64,000 nucleotides of DNA from Klebsiella africana (lineage in GTDB: Bacteria; Pseudomonadota; Gammaproteobacteria; Enterobacterales; Enterobacteriaceae): contig NZ_CP084874.1 in NCBI RefSeq assembly GCF_020526085.1, positions 1,798,001 through 1,862,000 of the forward strand, in the 5' to 3' direction. The notes beneath the pieces were generated by a model that searched no databases, was not told the origin of the DNA, and was given only the letters and a program-made list of their open reading frames with translations. Below are positions 18,272 to 27,753 of the stretch, in pieces. Position 1 is the first letter of the stretch. The number at the start of each line of letters is the position of its first letter. The position numbers and the translations under genes were made by a program.

Positions 18272-18496
18272 TTAACGGTTGGCTTCACTGGCGCTGAAAT
18301 CGTGAATATCGAGCTCGAACGCCTCCGCCAGCTCGCGCCAGGTATGAGCGCCCCGGCCATCGATGCTGGCACGATGCGGGTCATCCAGAGTGCGATGGAC
18401 CTCACTTTCGCTGATTTCATTTATCGCTGCCAGCAGGGCATCCACATTGACCTCATCGTCATCCACGACCTGGCCTGCCAATCGAGTCTTCATCAT
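18272..18496 (-). CDS. yodD: Small stress protein YodD
   Basis: A 74-residue protein clearly homologous to E. coli YodD (shared VDALLAAINEISESEVHR and AFELDIHDFS). It is acidic and cytoplasmic. E. coli YodD is induced by peroxide and acid stress; mechanism unknown. Two adjacent ATGs are possible (18496 and 18493). The second has better spacing to GAGGGGG. It converges on dsrA with 11 bases between the ends. Confidence 0.92.
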   Translation of the reverse strand: MMKTRLAGQVVDDDEVNVDALLAAINEISESEVHRTLDDPHRASIDGRGAHTWRELAEAFELDIHDFSASEANR

Positions 18497-18623
18497 TACC
18501 CCCTCGCTGAGCGTTGCTCACGCCACTTAAAGTATAGCCGGTCTAAAAAAACGGCAGTCATTGGCCACAACGCTGCGAGTTGTGCGGTTTTGTTCTACAC
18601 TGGCTGAAAAATAGAGGAGATGA

Positions 18624-18818
<195 letters not shown>

Positions 18819-18823
18819 AACCG

Positions 18824-18850
18824 GACTGGCGGCATCACCGCCAGTTTGTT
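18824..18850. terminator. Intrinsic terminator shared by dsrB and rcsA
   Basis: ACTGGCGG-catca-CCGCCAGT followed by TTGTTT on the plus strand. On the minus strand the same stem is followed by a mixed tract ending in TTTT. It lies between the two convergent genes. Confidence 0.7.
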
Positions 18851-19474
18851 TCAGCGCATATTCACCTGAATACCTGAAGTAATGTTCTCGGTGAGCCGAA
18901 CGATATGGTAAATAACTTGTTTATTATGCGTCTGGATTTTCTTTTTAATATTGCCTTTATGTGATGATACCGTCTTTGCCTTGATGTTCATTTGCGTTGA
19001 AATATGCGTTGTCCCATGTCCGGCCATCCACATTTGCAGCATATTTGATTCTGTCTTGCTCAATGACAAGGTGGGTAAATTTAACTGCCCCAGGCTACTG
19101 TTTTTGCATTTGAGATAATTAACCAGAATGACATCAAGGTCTTTTGGCGTTATCGATTTTGAACTGATCAGCAGGTTCTTACGTACCCGTAGATAGCGGT
19201 CAAAATGGATGTTCGCCAGCGACATAAAGATAACAAACAGCGTGGTCGGATTTTGCACGATGATCTGACGGATAATCGTATTACTTTCATCGTCATGCAC
19301 AAAACAGTCTTCATTAAGAAATATCACTGCCGGACGACGCGCCGCGCACTGGTTAAGCAGTTCTGTAGCGGCATGGACCTCAACGATATCTTGCTTTTTT
19401 ATACCCCGGCTAGTCAGGTATCCCGTTAATCCTAACCGGGTATAGCTGCACAAATCCATAATCATCGTTGACAT
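18851..19474 (-). CDS. rcsA: Capsule synthesis co-activator RcsA
   Basis: A 207-residue LuxR-type regulator with the length and C-terminal HTH of E. coli RcsA ([18 protein letters not shown], then [16 protein letters not shown]). It forms a heterodimer with RcsB on RcsAB boxes and raises capsule polysaccharide gene expression. In Klebsiella it drives cps transcription. It is degraded by Lon. An RcsAB-like box about 110 bases upstream suggests autoactivation, as in E. coli. Neighbours dsrB/yodD/dsrA are conserved, but the fliR side of the E. coli locus is absent. Confidence 0.96.
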   Translation of the reverse strand: MSTMIMDLCSYTRLGLTGYLTSRGIKKQDIVEVHAATELLNQCAARRPAVIFLNEDCFVHDDESNTIIRQIIVQNPTTLFVIFMSLANIHFDRYLRVRKNLLISSKSITPKDLDVILVNYLKCKNSSLGQLNLPTLSLSKTESNMLQMWMAGHGTTHISTQMNIKAKTVSSHKGNIKKKIQTHNKQVIYHIVRLTENITSGIQVNMR

Positions 19475-19847
19475 GACCCATCCTCAATCAACACGTAACG
19501 ATATTCACTTCCCAGTGGTGACGGGAAGCAGTCCTTGTGGGCGGCAATAATAGTAGGTTTTAGAAAGAACCCATTAGTTCCTTTAGACTATTCCGCATCC
19601 ATGCATATAATTTGCCAGGAAAACTCTTAAAGTAAAGTCGAGAACAGGTAGTGTGAGCGAATTAAAAACAAAAAGTGCCCATAGATGCTATGGTTACGCC
19701 CTTGTTAATATTTTATTTTCAGAATTTCCTTATTTCAAATGAAAGGCATCATGCTAGTGCAGACTGTGTTCAGGGTTTCACTAACGTCGGGGCTGGAAGG
19801 CTTAACGCTTTAATGCCACAATACTTTTTTATCGGCTTGTGGGATGA
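19475..19847. other. rcsA-yedD intergenic region (flagellar deletion junction)
   Basis: About 370 bases hold the divergent control regions of rcsA and yedD. An inverted repeat CTTCCC-n9-GGGAAG lies at about 19508-19529, in the rcsA leader. No coding remnant of the fliE-fliR cluster or of yedEF, which separate these genes in E. coli, can be seen. Confidence 0.5.
19583..19596 (-). promoter_or_regulatory. Candidate RcsAB box upstream of rcsA
   Basis: TTAGACTATTCCGC matches 10 of 14 positions of the consensus TAAGAATATTCCTA, which I quote from memory. It lies about 110 bases before the rcsA ATG, the right range for autoregulation. Confidence 0.55.
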
Positions 19848-20282
19848 ATGATGAAACAGTTAGTTTTTGCGGGCATGGTCGTGGCGCTGGCCGGATGTGT
19901 GCAGGTTGATCATTACGACGACGTCGTTAAAGCACCAGCGCCGGCCGGTCTCGAGGGCTACTGGCAATCGAAAGGGCCGCAGAGCGAAATGATGAGTCCG
20001 GACGCGATTGCCAGCCTGATTGTCACCAAAGAAGGGGATACTTTCGACTGCCGCCAGTGGCAGCGTGTGATCGCGCAACCGGGTAAACTGATGAACCGCG
20101 ATAGTCAGATCTACAACGTGACGGCTTCCCTGGATATTTATCCGATCGAGCGCGAAGGCAACACGCTGTCCTATGATCGTATGACGCTGACCCGTGTTGA
20201 GCGCCTCACTCCCGAGTGTGAAAAGGCATGGGCGAAAGCGCGTGCGACAGCGCCCATCAGCGCACCAGCCTCGGTGCGCTGA
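19848..20282 (+). CDS. yedD: Lipoprotein YedD
   Basis: A 144-residue lipoprotein homologous to E. coli YedD. The signal peptide ends in a lipobox LAGC (MKQLVFAGMVVALAGC), with Cys17 lipidated if the start is the second ATG at 19851. The mature part shares GYWQSKGPQ and TKEGDTFDCRQWQRVIA with E. coli. Asp does not follow the Cys (CVQ), so transport to the outer membrane is expected. Function unknown. It is convergent with amyA. Confidence 0.93.
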   Translation: MMKQLVFAGMVVALAGCVQVDHYDDVVKAPAPAGLEGYWQSKGPQSEMMSPDAIASLIVTKEGDTFDCRQWQRVIAQPGKLMNRDSQIYNVTASLDIYPIEREGNTLSYDRMTLTRVERLTPECEKAWAKARATAPISAPASVR

Positions 20283-20287
20283 GGCTC

Positions 20288-20308
20288 CGGCGGGCCGCTC
20301 TGGCCCGC
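20288..20308. terminator. Hairpin between yedD and amyA
   Basis: GGCGGGCC-gctc-TGGCCCGCC forms a strong stem between the convergent stop codons. The T-run is poor (GACACTTCTC), so it is a probable, not certain, terminator. Confidence 0.5.
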
Positions 20309-20323
20309 CCGACACTTCTCTCA

Positions 20324-21811
20324 TCACAGCACAGCTTCCATTACCCACACGCTGACACTCCCCCCGTTACAGGTAAAGGTCGCGCAGCCATCGTCGTCGG
20401 TTTCTACAATCTCTTCCCGGTTACCGAGAAAATCCCGCCAGCGTTTGTTGCCGTAATTTTCGCCCAGCGTCAGGGTCTTTTCCCCCTCATCACCATTAGA
20501 CATGACCACCACGCAACCAGGATCCTCGTCGGTGCCGCTGCGGCTGAAGGCAATACAGTTAGGGTGATCGAACCAGAGCGTTTGCACGCCATGCGCAAAG
20601 CGCTGACGGGCGTCGATCAGTTCGTGCAGTTGCTCAATAACGGGCATCTCTATAGCGTAGGTTTGCCCGTCGCCACCGGTATCTTCATAGGACGCGCCGA
20701 AGAGATCGGCATAGAAGACCGAGGGCACCCCATTTTCACGTAATAAGATCAGGGCATAGGCCAGCGGTTTAAACCACGGTTCAACCGGCGCCTCGAGGGC
20801 CTGCAGCGGTTGTGTGTCATGATTGGTGACCAGGGTGACGGCATGGAACGGATCGGCTTCCACCAACGTTCCGCTGAAAATCTGGCTCATGTCATAATCA
20901 CGCCCCTGGCGCGAGGCTTCATGAAATTTCATCTGCAGCGGGGCATCAAACAGCATCGTCTTGCCCTCGACCAGGTCGATATACTGCTGCAGCTTCTCCA
21001 CTTCATGGGACCAGTATTCCGCCACAATAAACAACGGCTGCGGCGCCACCTCCTGAACGTGTTCGATCCACGCTTTGTAAAACCAGGCGGGAATATGCTT
21101 CACGGCATCAAGACGAAAACCATCGCAACCGGTCTGCTCCATCACCCAGCGCGCCCAGTATTTGATCTCCTCGGTGACGGCATGATTGCGAAAATCGATA
21201 TTGGCACCCATCAGGTAGTCAAAGTTACCCAGCTCATCATCGACCTGTTCATTCCATCCCTCGCCGGTGTAATCGTTGACGATTTTAAACACGCCGTCTT
21301 CCGTCGGGTTTTCGATGTGGTCAATGCCGCTAAAACATTTGTAGTCCCAGACAAACTGGGAATACTGACCGGCCCGTACCGGAAAGGTGTAACGAGTCCA
21401 TGCTTCGCACTCAATGATCTCTTCATCAATCTGGGTGCGGTCCTGCTCATCGACGCGCTGGACCCGTAGCGCTTCTTTTTCATCGGCGCCCATTTTATGA
21501 TTCACCACCACATCCAGCAGCACGGCAATGTCGTGCTCCTTCAGAGCGTTTATGGCCGCCAGCAACTGCGCTTTATCGCCATACTTGGTGGCGACAGACC
21601 CTTTTTGATCAAACTCGCCGAGATCAAAGAGATCGTAGGTGTCATAGCCGACGGAATAACCGCCTGAGGCACCTTTGTAAGCGGGGGGCAACCAAACCAT
21701 ATTGATGCCAATTTCATTGAGACTGGGGGCCAGCGCTTCGACCTCAGGCCACAGCTCGCCGCCGGTGGGGTAGTACCAGTGAAAACATTGCAATAAGGTG
21801 GGGTTTTTCAT
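20324..21811 (-). CDS. amyA: Cytoplasmic alpha-amylase AmyA
   Basis: A 495-residue GH13 alpha-amylase, the length of E. coli AmyA, without a signal peptide. Catalytic motifs are [11 protein letters not shown] (nucleophile Asp), IVAEYW (acid Glu) and VTNHDTQ (transition-state Asp). It cleaves alpha-1,4 bonds in internal maltodextrins and glycogen products. The start [15 protein letters not shown] matches E. coli, with GGAG 8 bases upstream. A longer reading to 21868 is not needed. In E. coli fliAZ and fliCDST lie between this gene and tcyJ; here only about 200 bases separate them. Confidence 0.95.
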   Translation of the reverse strand: MKNPTLLQCFHWYYPTGGELWPEVEALAPSLNEIGINMVWLPPAYKGASGGYSVGYDTYDLFDLGEFDQKGSVATKYGDKAQLLAAINALKEHDIAVLLDVVVNHKMGADEKEALRVQRVDEQDRTQIDEEIIECEAWTRYTFPVRAGQYSQFVWDYKCFSGIDHIENPTEDGVFKIVNDYTGEGWNEQVDDELGNFDYLMGANIDFRNHAVTEEIKYWARWVMEQTGCDGFRLDAVKHIPAWFYKAWIEHVQEVAPQPLFIVAEYWSHEVEKLQQYIDLVEGKTMLFDAPLQMKFHEASRQGRDYDMSQIFSGTLVEADPFHAVTLVTNHDTQPLQALEAPVEPWFKPLAYALILLRENGVPSVFYADLFGASYEDTGGDGQTYAIEMPVIEQLHELIDARQRFAHGVQTLWFDHPNCIAFSRSGTDEDPGCVVVMSNGDEGEKTLTLGENYGNKRWRDFLGNREEIVETDDDGCATFTCNGGSVSVWVMEAVL

Positions 21812-22011
21812 CTTCCATGCTCCAGACGTCAACAGGCTGACCTTTGCAGTATGGGAGATATCCAGCAAAACGGGTGAAGAAAGGCCTGATTTTCGCTATA
21901 CCCTAAACGGGATCATATATAATAAATTGGCATAAGATGTAGCGTAACGATGTTGGTGTCAGGGTGTTAAGCGCCTTACACTACAGGAAAATCTTAATCT
22001 TCGGGGTATCT

Positions 22012-22812
22012 ATGAAATTAGCACTTCTGGGTCGTCAGGCACTGATGGGCGCGATGGCCGTTGTTTTGATGGCTGGCGTCAGCGTGAAAACTTTTGCGGC
22101 GGAAAACCTGCTTAATCAGATTAAAGAGCGCGGCACCCTGCGCGTGGGCCTCGAAGGCACCTATCCTCCTTTTAGTTTCCAGGGAGATGACGGCAAGCTG
22201 ACCGGATTTGAAGTGGAGTTTGCTAATGAGCTGGCTAAACACCTTGGCGTAAAAGCCGATCTCAAGCCGACCAAATGGGACGGTATGCTGGCATCGCTGG
22301 ACTCCAAACGCATTGACGTGGTGATTAACCAGGTCACTATCTCCGATGAGCGTAAGAAAAAATACGATTTCTCCACCCCGTATACTATCTCCGGTGTGCA
22401 GGCGCTGGTGAAAAAGGGTAACGAAGGCGCGATTAAAACCGCGGCGGATCTGAAAGGCAAGAAAGTCGGCGTTGGGCTGGGCACTAACTATGAAGAGTGG
22501 CTGCGTCAGAACGTGCAGGGCGTTGATGTTCGCACCTATGATGACGACCCGACGAAATATCAGGATCTGCGCGTGGGCCGTATCGACGCCATTCTGGTCG
22601 ACCGCCTGGCCGCGCTGGATCTGGTGAAGAAAACCAACAATACTCTGGCGGTAACCGGTGAAGCCTTCTCCCGTCAGGAGGCAGGCGTGGCGCTGCGCAA
22701 AGGCAACGACGATCTGCTGAAAGCGGTAGATGGCGCGATAGCCGATATGCAGAAAGATGGCAGCCTGAAGGCGCTGTCCGAGAAATGGTTTGGCGCTGAC
22801 GTGACGAAATAA
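22012..22812 (+). CDS. tcyJ: Cystine-binding periplasmic protein TcyJ (FliY)
   Basis: A 266-residue solute-binding protein, the same length as E. coli TcyJ. The signal peptide ends in VSVKTFA-AENLLNQ and the mature start RGTLRVGLEGTYPPFSF is typical of polar amino-acid binders. It delivers L-cystine (and diaminopimelate) to TcyLN. GGGGTATCT precedes the ATG at 22012. The transporter genes follow after dcyD. A terminator at 22826-22856 probably makes this gene more abundant than the downstream ones. Confidence 0.95.
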   Translation: MKLALLGRQALMGAMAVVLMAGVSVKTFAAENLLNQIKERGTLRVGLEGTYPPFSFQGDDGKLTGFEVEFANELAKHLGVKADLKPTKWDGMLASLDSKRIDVVINQVTISDERKKKYDFSTPYTISGVQALVKKGNEGAIKTAADLKGKKVGVGLGTNYEEWLRQNVQGVDVRTYDDDPTKYQDLRVGRIDAILVDRLAALDLVKKTNNTLAVTGEAFSRQEAGVALRKGNDDLLKAVDGAIADMQKDGSLKALSEKWFGADVTK

Positions 22813-22825
22813 TCGACGGCGGTGA

Positions 22826-22856
22826 AAAAAGGCGCTCCTGGAAGCGCCTTTTTTTA
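22826..22856 (+). terminator. Intrinsic terminator/attenuator after tcyJ
   Basis: GGCGCT-cctgga-AGCGCC, preceded by AAAAAA and followed by TTTTTTT. It separates tcyJ from dcyD-tcyLN and likely reduces read-through. Confidence 0.85.
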
Positions 22857-22907
22857 TTTAGCGCATAACTGTGTGCATAATGAAGCATAACTGAGTCAGG
22901 AGGGGCC

Positions 22908-23894
22908 ATGTCACTGCAAAATTTAACCCGTTTTCCGCGTCTGGAACTGATCGGCGCGCCAACGCCGCTGGAGTATCTGCCGCGTCTGTCCGATCACCTT
23001 GGACGTGAAATTTTTATTAAACGTGATGATACGACACCGCTGGCGATGGGGGGCAACAAACTGCGCAAGCTGGAGTTTCTTGCCGCCGATGCGCTGCGCG
23101 AGGGGGCGGATACCTTAATCACCGCCGGCGCGATCCAGTCTAACCATGTGCGCCAGACAGCGGCGGTCGCCGCCAAACTGGGGCTGCACTGCGTGGCGCT
23201 GCTGGAAAACCCCATCGGCACGCGGGCGGAGAACTATCTGAGCAATGGCAACCGCCTGCTGCTGGATCTGTTTAACACCCAGGTTGAGATGTGCGATGCC
23301 CTGACCGATCCTACCGCCCAACTCGACGAGCTGGCGACCCGCATCGAAGCGCAGGGATATCGTCCGTATGTTATTCCGGTTGGCGGTTCGAATGCCCTCG
23401 GGGCGTTAGGCTATGTGGAAAGCGCGCTGGAAATCGCTCAACAGTGCGAAGACGCCGTGGAGATCTCATCAGTCGTGGTCGCCTCCGGCAGCGCCGGTAC
23501 CCATGCCGGACTGGCGGTCGGCCTTGAACAGCTGATGCCGCAGGCGGAACTGATTGGGGTGACGGTATCGCGCTCGGTCGCTGACCAATTGCCGAAAGTG
23601 GTGGCGCTGCAGCAGGCCGTGGCTAACAGTCTCGAACTACAGGCGAAAGCTGAAATTATACTGTGGGATGATTACTTTGCCCCGGGTTACGGTACGCCAA
23701 ACGACGATGGGATGGCTGCTGTGAAGTTGCTGGCGCAGCTGGAAGGGATTTTGCTCGATCCGGTCTATACCGGCAAAGCGATGGCCGGGCTTATCGATGG
23801 CATTACGCAGAAACGCTTTAAGGATGAAGGGCCGATTTTGTTCGTCCATACCGGCGGAGCGCCGGCGCTGTTTGCCTATCATCCTCACCTCTAA
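22908..23894 (+). CDS. dcyD: D-cysteine desulfhydrase DcyD
   Basis: A 328-residue PLP enzyme of the ACC-deaminase/D-cysteine desulfhydrase family, the E. coli length. The PLP Lys is in [12 protein letters not shown], and the phosphate-binding glycine loop is [12 protein letters not shown]. It converts D-cysteine to pyruvate, sulfide and ammonia. It sits inside the cystine uptake cluster, so it handles D-cysteine brought in by TcyJLN. AGGAGGGGCC precedes the ATG. Confidence 0.95.
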   Translation: MSLQNLTRFPRLELIGAPTPLEYLPRLSDHLGREIFIKRDDTTPLAMGGNKLRKLEFLAADALREGADTLITAGAIQSNHVRQTAAVAAKLGLHCVALLENPIGTRAENYLSNGNRLLLDLFNTQVEMCDALTDPTAQLDELATRIEAQGYRPYVIPVGGSNALGALGYVESALEIAQQCEDAVEISSVVVASGSAGTHAGLAVGLEQLMPQAELIGVTVSRSVADQLPKVVALQQAVANSLELQAKAEIILWDDYFAPGYGTPNDDGMAAVKLLAQLEGILLDPVYTGKAMAGLIDGITQKRFKDEGPILFVHTGGAPALFAYHPHL

Positions 23895-23909
23895 TACAGA
23901 AACCACAGC

Positions 23910-24578
23910 ATGCAAGAAAGTATCCAACTGGTCATCGATTCCGCTCCTTTTCTGCTCAAAGGGGCCGTCTTTACGCTGCAGCTGAGCATTGGCGGGATGT
24001 TTTTCGGCCTGGTGCTGGGCTTTATTCTGGCGCTGATGCGCATGTCGCCCCTCTGGCCGGTAAAATGGCTGGCGCGCATGTATATCTCCATTTTTCGCGG
24101 TACGCCGCTCATCGCCCAGCTGTTTATGATCTACTACGGCTTGCCGCAGTTTGGCATTGAGCTTGATCCTATTCCGGCGGCAATGATTGGTCTGTCGCTG
24201 AATACCGCGGCCTATGCGGCGGAAACGCTGCGTGCGGCTATCGCCTCCATTGACAAAGGGCAATGGGAAGCGGCGGCCAGTATTGGCATGACGCCCTGGC
24301 AGACGATGCGTCGGGCTATTTTACCCCAGGCGGCGCGGGTCGCTTTGCCGCCGCTGTCCAACAGTTTTATCAGCCTGGTAAAAGATACCTCGCTGGCGGC
24401 GACGATCCAGGTGCCAGAGCTGTTCCGACAGGCGCAGCTTATCACCTCGCGAACCCTCGAGGTCTTCACCATGTATCTGGCGGCCTCACTCATCTACTGG
24501 GTGATGGCGACGGTACTCTCCTCGCTGCAGAACTATTTTGAAAACCAGCTAAACCGCCAGGAGCGTGATCCGAAATGA
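23910..24578 (+). CDS. tcyL: Cystine ABC transporter permease TcyL (YecS)
   Basis: A 222-residue polar-amino-acid permease with about 5 membrane segments, the length of E. coli TcyL. The EAA loop that contacts the ATPase is EAAASIGMTPWQTMRRAILPQA. It follows dcyD by 15 bases, and its last 4 bases overlap the tcyN start. Confidence 0.95.
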   Translation: MQESIQLVIDSAPFLLKGAVFTLQLSIGGMFFGLVLGFILALMRMSPLWPVKWLARMYISIFRGTPLIAQLFMIYYGLPQFGIELDPIPAAMIGLSLNTAAYAAETLRAAIASIDKGQWEAAASIGMTPWQTMRRAILPQAARVALPPLSNSFISLVKDTSLAATIQVPELFRQAQLITSRTLEVFTMYLAASLIYWVMATVLSSLQNYFENQLNRQERDPK

Positions 24579-25327
24579 GTGCGATAGAAGTAACAAGCCT
24601 GGTGAAGAAATTCCATGGCCAGACGGTGCTCCACGGTATCAACCTGGAGGTGCAGAAAGGGGAAGTGGTGGCGATCATCGGCCCCAGCGGCTCGGGCAAA
24701 ACCACTCTGCTGCGCAGCATCAACCTGCTGGAGCAACCGGAGAGCGGCACCATCCGCGTCGGCGATGTGACCATCGACGCCGGTCGCAGCCTGGGGTCGC
24801 AGAAAGGGCTCATTCGTCAGCTGCGCCAGCACGTTGGCTTTGTCTTCCAGAACTTTAATCTGTTTCCCCACCGTACAGTGCTGGAGAACATAATTGAGGG
24901 GCCGGTCATCGTAAAAGGTGAAGACAAGCAGGAATCGATTGTGCGGGCGCGCGAGCTGCTGGCGAAGGTGGGGCTCAGCGGAAAAGAGAACAGTTATCCG
25001 CGCCGGCTCTCCGGTGGGCAGCAGCAGCGGGTGGCTATTGCCCGCGCGCTGGCCATGCGTCCGGAGGTGATCCTGTTTGATGAACCGACTTCGGCCCTTG
25101 ATCCTGAACTGGTAGGGGAGGTACTCAATACCATCCGCCAGCTGGCACAGGAGAAACGTACGATGGTTATCGTGACCCATGAGATGAGCTTCGCCCGCGA
25201 TGTCGCCGATCGCGCCATTTTTATGGATCAGGGCCGCATTGTTGAACAAGGTGAGGCGAAAGCGCTGTTCGCCTCACCTCAGCAGCCGCGTACCCGTCAG
25301 TTCCTTGAAAAATTCCTGATGCAGTAA
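24575..25327 (+). CDS. tcyN: Cystine ABC transporter ATPase TcyN (YecC)
   Basis: A 250-residue ABC ATPase, E. coli length. Walker A is GPSGSGKTT, the signature LSGGQQQRV, Walker B VILFDEPTSALDP and the H-loop VTHEM. It powers cystine uptake with TcyJ and TcyL. The ATGA overlap with tcyL gives coupled translation. Confidence 0.95.
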   Translation: MSAIEVTSLVKKFHGQTVLHGINLEVQKGEVVAIIGPSGSGKTTLLRSINLLEQPESGTIRVGDVTIDAGRSLGSQKGLIRQLRQHVGFVFQNFNLFPHRTVLENIIEGPVIVKGEDKQESIVRARELLAKVGLSGKENSYPRRLSGGQQQRVAIARALAMRPEVILFDEPTSALDPELVGEVLNTIRQLAQEKRTMVIVTHEMSFARDVADRAIFMDQGRIVEQGEAKALFASPQQPRTRQFLEKFLMQ

Positions 25328-25620
25328 ACCATGCGCTGGCGCGGCGGCTCTCGGTGGGGGTCGCCACGCCAGGCCCTTTATCGCCAACATGGCGGTGCGC
25401 GATTTCCCTCATGGCCGTATACACTGCTTCCCATCGACGCGCAGAGGGTGTAGAAAAAGGCGGAAGTGCACCTGAGTTTCTGCGCCGACAGAGGGAAAAA
25501 AGCCCGGCGTCGGGCTAATAAATGCGACAGCCACGATATTTTATACATATAAATAAGATTTATGTGTTAGTTTTCTGTATTTATAATAATGATTATCAAT
25601 CAGGAGTTATTTGCACAGCT

Positions 25621-26343
25621 ATGAGGGACAATGATTTTTTCAGCTGGCGGCGGGATATGCTGCATCAATTTCAGTCCATGGCCACCGGTGAGGAGGTTTA
25701 TAATCTCCTGCAACGAGAAACTGAAGCGCTGGAATATGATTACTACACGCTATGTGTACGTCATCCGGTGCCGTTCACCCGACCCCGCGTCACGTTCCAG
25801 TCGACCTATCCTCGCGCATGGATGTCCCACTATCAGGCAGAGAATTATTTTGCGATAGATCCCGTGTTACGGCCGGAGAATTTTTTGCGCGGTCACCTGC
25901 CCTGGGAGGATGGACTTTTTCGCGATGCGCCGGCATTGTGGGATGGGGCACGCGACCATGGTCTGCAAAAAGGGGTGACACAGTGCCTGACGTTACCGAA
26001 TCATGCTCAGGGCTTTCTCTCCGTGTCGGCGAATAACCGTTTGCCGGACTCTTATCCTGAAGATGAGCTGGAGATGCGTCTGCGAACGTTGACGGAGCTA
26101 AGCCTGCTGGCGCTCCTGCGTCTGGAAGACGAAATGGTGATGCCGCCGGAGATGAAGTTCAGCCGTCGTGAACTGGAAATTCTTAAATGGACCGCGGAAG
26201 GGAAAACCTCGGCGGAAGTGGCGATGATTCTCTCGATTTCGGAAAATACGGTGAATTTCCACCAGAAGAATATGCAACGGAAATTTAATGCGCCGAATAA
26301 AACGCAAATCGCCTGTTACGCCGTGGCGACGGGGTTAATCTGA
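25621..26343 (+). CDS. sdiA: LuxR-type quorum-sensing regulator SdiA
   Basis: A 240-residue orphan LuxR-family regulator, E. coli length. The N-terminal acyl-homoserine-lactone domain retains YDYYTLCVRHPVPF and the pocket region AIDPVL. The C-terminal HTH is LEILKWTAEGKTSAEVAMIL and ISENTVNFHQKNMQ. There is no luxI-type synthase nearby, so it senses signals of other species. The ATG at 25621 gives the E. coli-like start (DFFSWRRDML). A longer reading from 25522 runs through AT-rich leader. Confidence 0.95.
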   Translation: MRDNDFFSWRRDMLHQFQSMATGEEVYNLLQRETEALEYDYYTLCVRHPVPFTRPRVTFQSTYPRAWMSHYQAENYFAIDPVLRPENFLRGHLPWEDGLFRDAPALWDGARDHGLQKGVTQCLTLPNHAQGFLSVSANNRLPDSYPEDELEMRLRTLTELSLLALLRLEDEMVMPPEMKFSRRELEILKWTAEGKTSAEVAMILSISENTVNFHQKNMQRKFNAPNKTQIACYAVATGLI

Positions 26344-26410
26344 AAGCGCCTGTCGTTCTGCGTGCCAGACGTAATACCGGCTGTCAGTCATACTTTCAGC
26401 CGGCACAGGA

Positions 26411-26635
26411 TTACTGCCGGTAAGCTTGTTTAATTTGCTTAACAGTGCTGGAGAATACGGCGGCCTGAGCCTCATCTTCCATCTGCGCAATTTGCTTTTC
26501 CATTTTAATAATCACGCGACCCGCATCCGCCTGGCCCATCGCCTGCAGCATCAGCGTCATCATCGCTTTCAGGCAGGAGACTTCCTGCGCGAGTTCTTGA
26601 TTATTTTCTGCAGTGGAAAAATCTGGTGTGCTCAT
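26411..26635 (-). CDS. yecF: Small DUF2594-type protein YecF
   Basis: A 74-residue cytoplasmic protein almost identical to E. coli YecF ([31 protein letters not shown]). It is mostly helical, with a possible coiled coil at 12-45. Function unknown. It converges with sdiA. Confidence 0.94.
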   Translation of the reverse strand: MSTPDFSTAENNQELAQEVSCLKAMMTLMLQAMGQADAGRVIIKMEKQIAQMEDEAQAAVFSSTVKQIKQAYRQ

Positions 26636-27096
26636 CGATATCCTCGTTTGCTCGCTGCGCTATTGCGCATTACTCAATGTGAAGGCCGCGCAGTATACCA
26701 CAAGCGAAAGAAAAAAAAGGAGTGCTTAATTTCTGTTCTCTCATCTGAGCTGTGAATGCTTTTATCCATAGGATAAGACGTAATAGGCGACAATCCGCCA
26801 TTAATTTCTTCCATCTATTTAGCACGTTAATAATTGTTACATATTTTGCCTCGTATTTATCAGCTACGTAATCTGTTGTGTTTTCTGCGCTTTCTGTATA
26901 AGGATTGTTAAAAAATAAGACAGCGGCAACTCACTGTTCTCAATGACTTTCCACTGAGTGTGCACAGACATTGCCATAAATGAGAGCCAAATCGAGGCGA
27001 GGGCATTTTTTTGCCTTTTAAATTAGCAATAAAACCCGGTAATATGTGGGAGATAAAGTATCAATAGCGTTATCCCTCATTCTGGAGATTATTCCT
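26636..27096. other. yecF-uvrY divergent intergenic region
   Basis: About 460 bases carry the promoters of yecF and uvrY. I see no ORF with a ribosome site, no tRNA and no clear sRNA. The uvrY ribosome site GGAG is at 27084-27087. Confidence 0.5.
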
Positions 27097-27753
27097 TTGA
27101 TCAACGTTCTTCTTGTTGATGACCACGAACTGGTGCGCGCAGGGATACGACGCATTCTGGAAGATATTAAAGGGATTAAAGTCGCTGGTGAAGCTTGCTG
27201 CGGCGAGGACGCCGTGAAGTGGTGCCGGGCTAATTCCGCTGATGTCGTCCTGATGGACATGAACATGCCGGGTATCGGCGGGCTGGAAGCCACGCGCAAA
27301 ATTGCGCGTTCCGTGGCGGGTACCAAAGTGATCATGCTGACCGTGCATACCGAGAATCCCTTACCTGCAAAGGTCATGCAGGCAGGGGCGGCAGGCTATC
27401 TCAGTAAAGGTGCGGCGCCCCAGGAAGTGGTGAATGCGATTCGCTGCGTGGCGTCTGGACAACGTTACATCGCTTCCGATATTGCTCAGCAAATGGCGTT
27501 AAGTCAGATTGAACCGGAAAAAACGGAATCGCCGTTTGCCAGTTTGTCTGAACGCGAATTGCAGATTATGCTGATGATCACCAAAGGTCAGAAGGTGAAT
27601 GAGATCTCAGAGCAACTGAATCTGAGTCCCAAAACGGTTAACAGTTATCGCTATCGGATGTTCAGCAAATTGAACATTCATGGCGATGTCGAGCTGACCC
27701 ACCTGGCAATTCGCCATGGCCTGTGTAATGCGGAGTCGTTAGCAAGCCAGTGA
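27097..27753 (+). CDS. uvrY: Response regulator UvrY (SirA/GacA)
   Basis: A 218-residue NarL/FixJ-family regulator, near identical to E. coli UvrY. The phospho-acceptor is Asp54 in [11 protein letters not shown], the receiver ends with the Lys of GYLSKGAAP, and the LuxR HTH is [10 protein letters not shown] to [12 protein letters not shown]. Partner of BarA; it activates CsrB/CsrC sRNAs and so controls carbon storage. Translation starts at a TTG (27097), as in E. coli, with GGAG 9 bases upstream. The stop overlaps the uvrC GTG start. Confidence 0.95.
   Translation: MINVLLVDDHELVRAGIRRILEDIKGIKVAGEACCGEDAVKWCRANSADVVLMDMNMPGIGGLEATRKIARSVAGTKVIMLTVHTENPLPAKVMQAGAAGYLSKGAAPQEVVNAIRCVASGQRYIASDIAQQMALSQIEPEKTESPFASLSERELQIMLMITKGQKVNEISEQLNLSPKTVNSYRYRMFSKLNIHGDVELTHLAIRHGLCNAESLASQ

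Noticed and set aside
25494..25516. AAAAAAGCCCGGCGTCGGGCT hairpin before sdiA
   Set aside because: It has the form of a terminator only for the minus strand, where no gene ends. Its role is unclear, so I did not list it as a feature.
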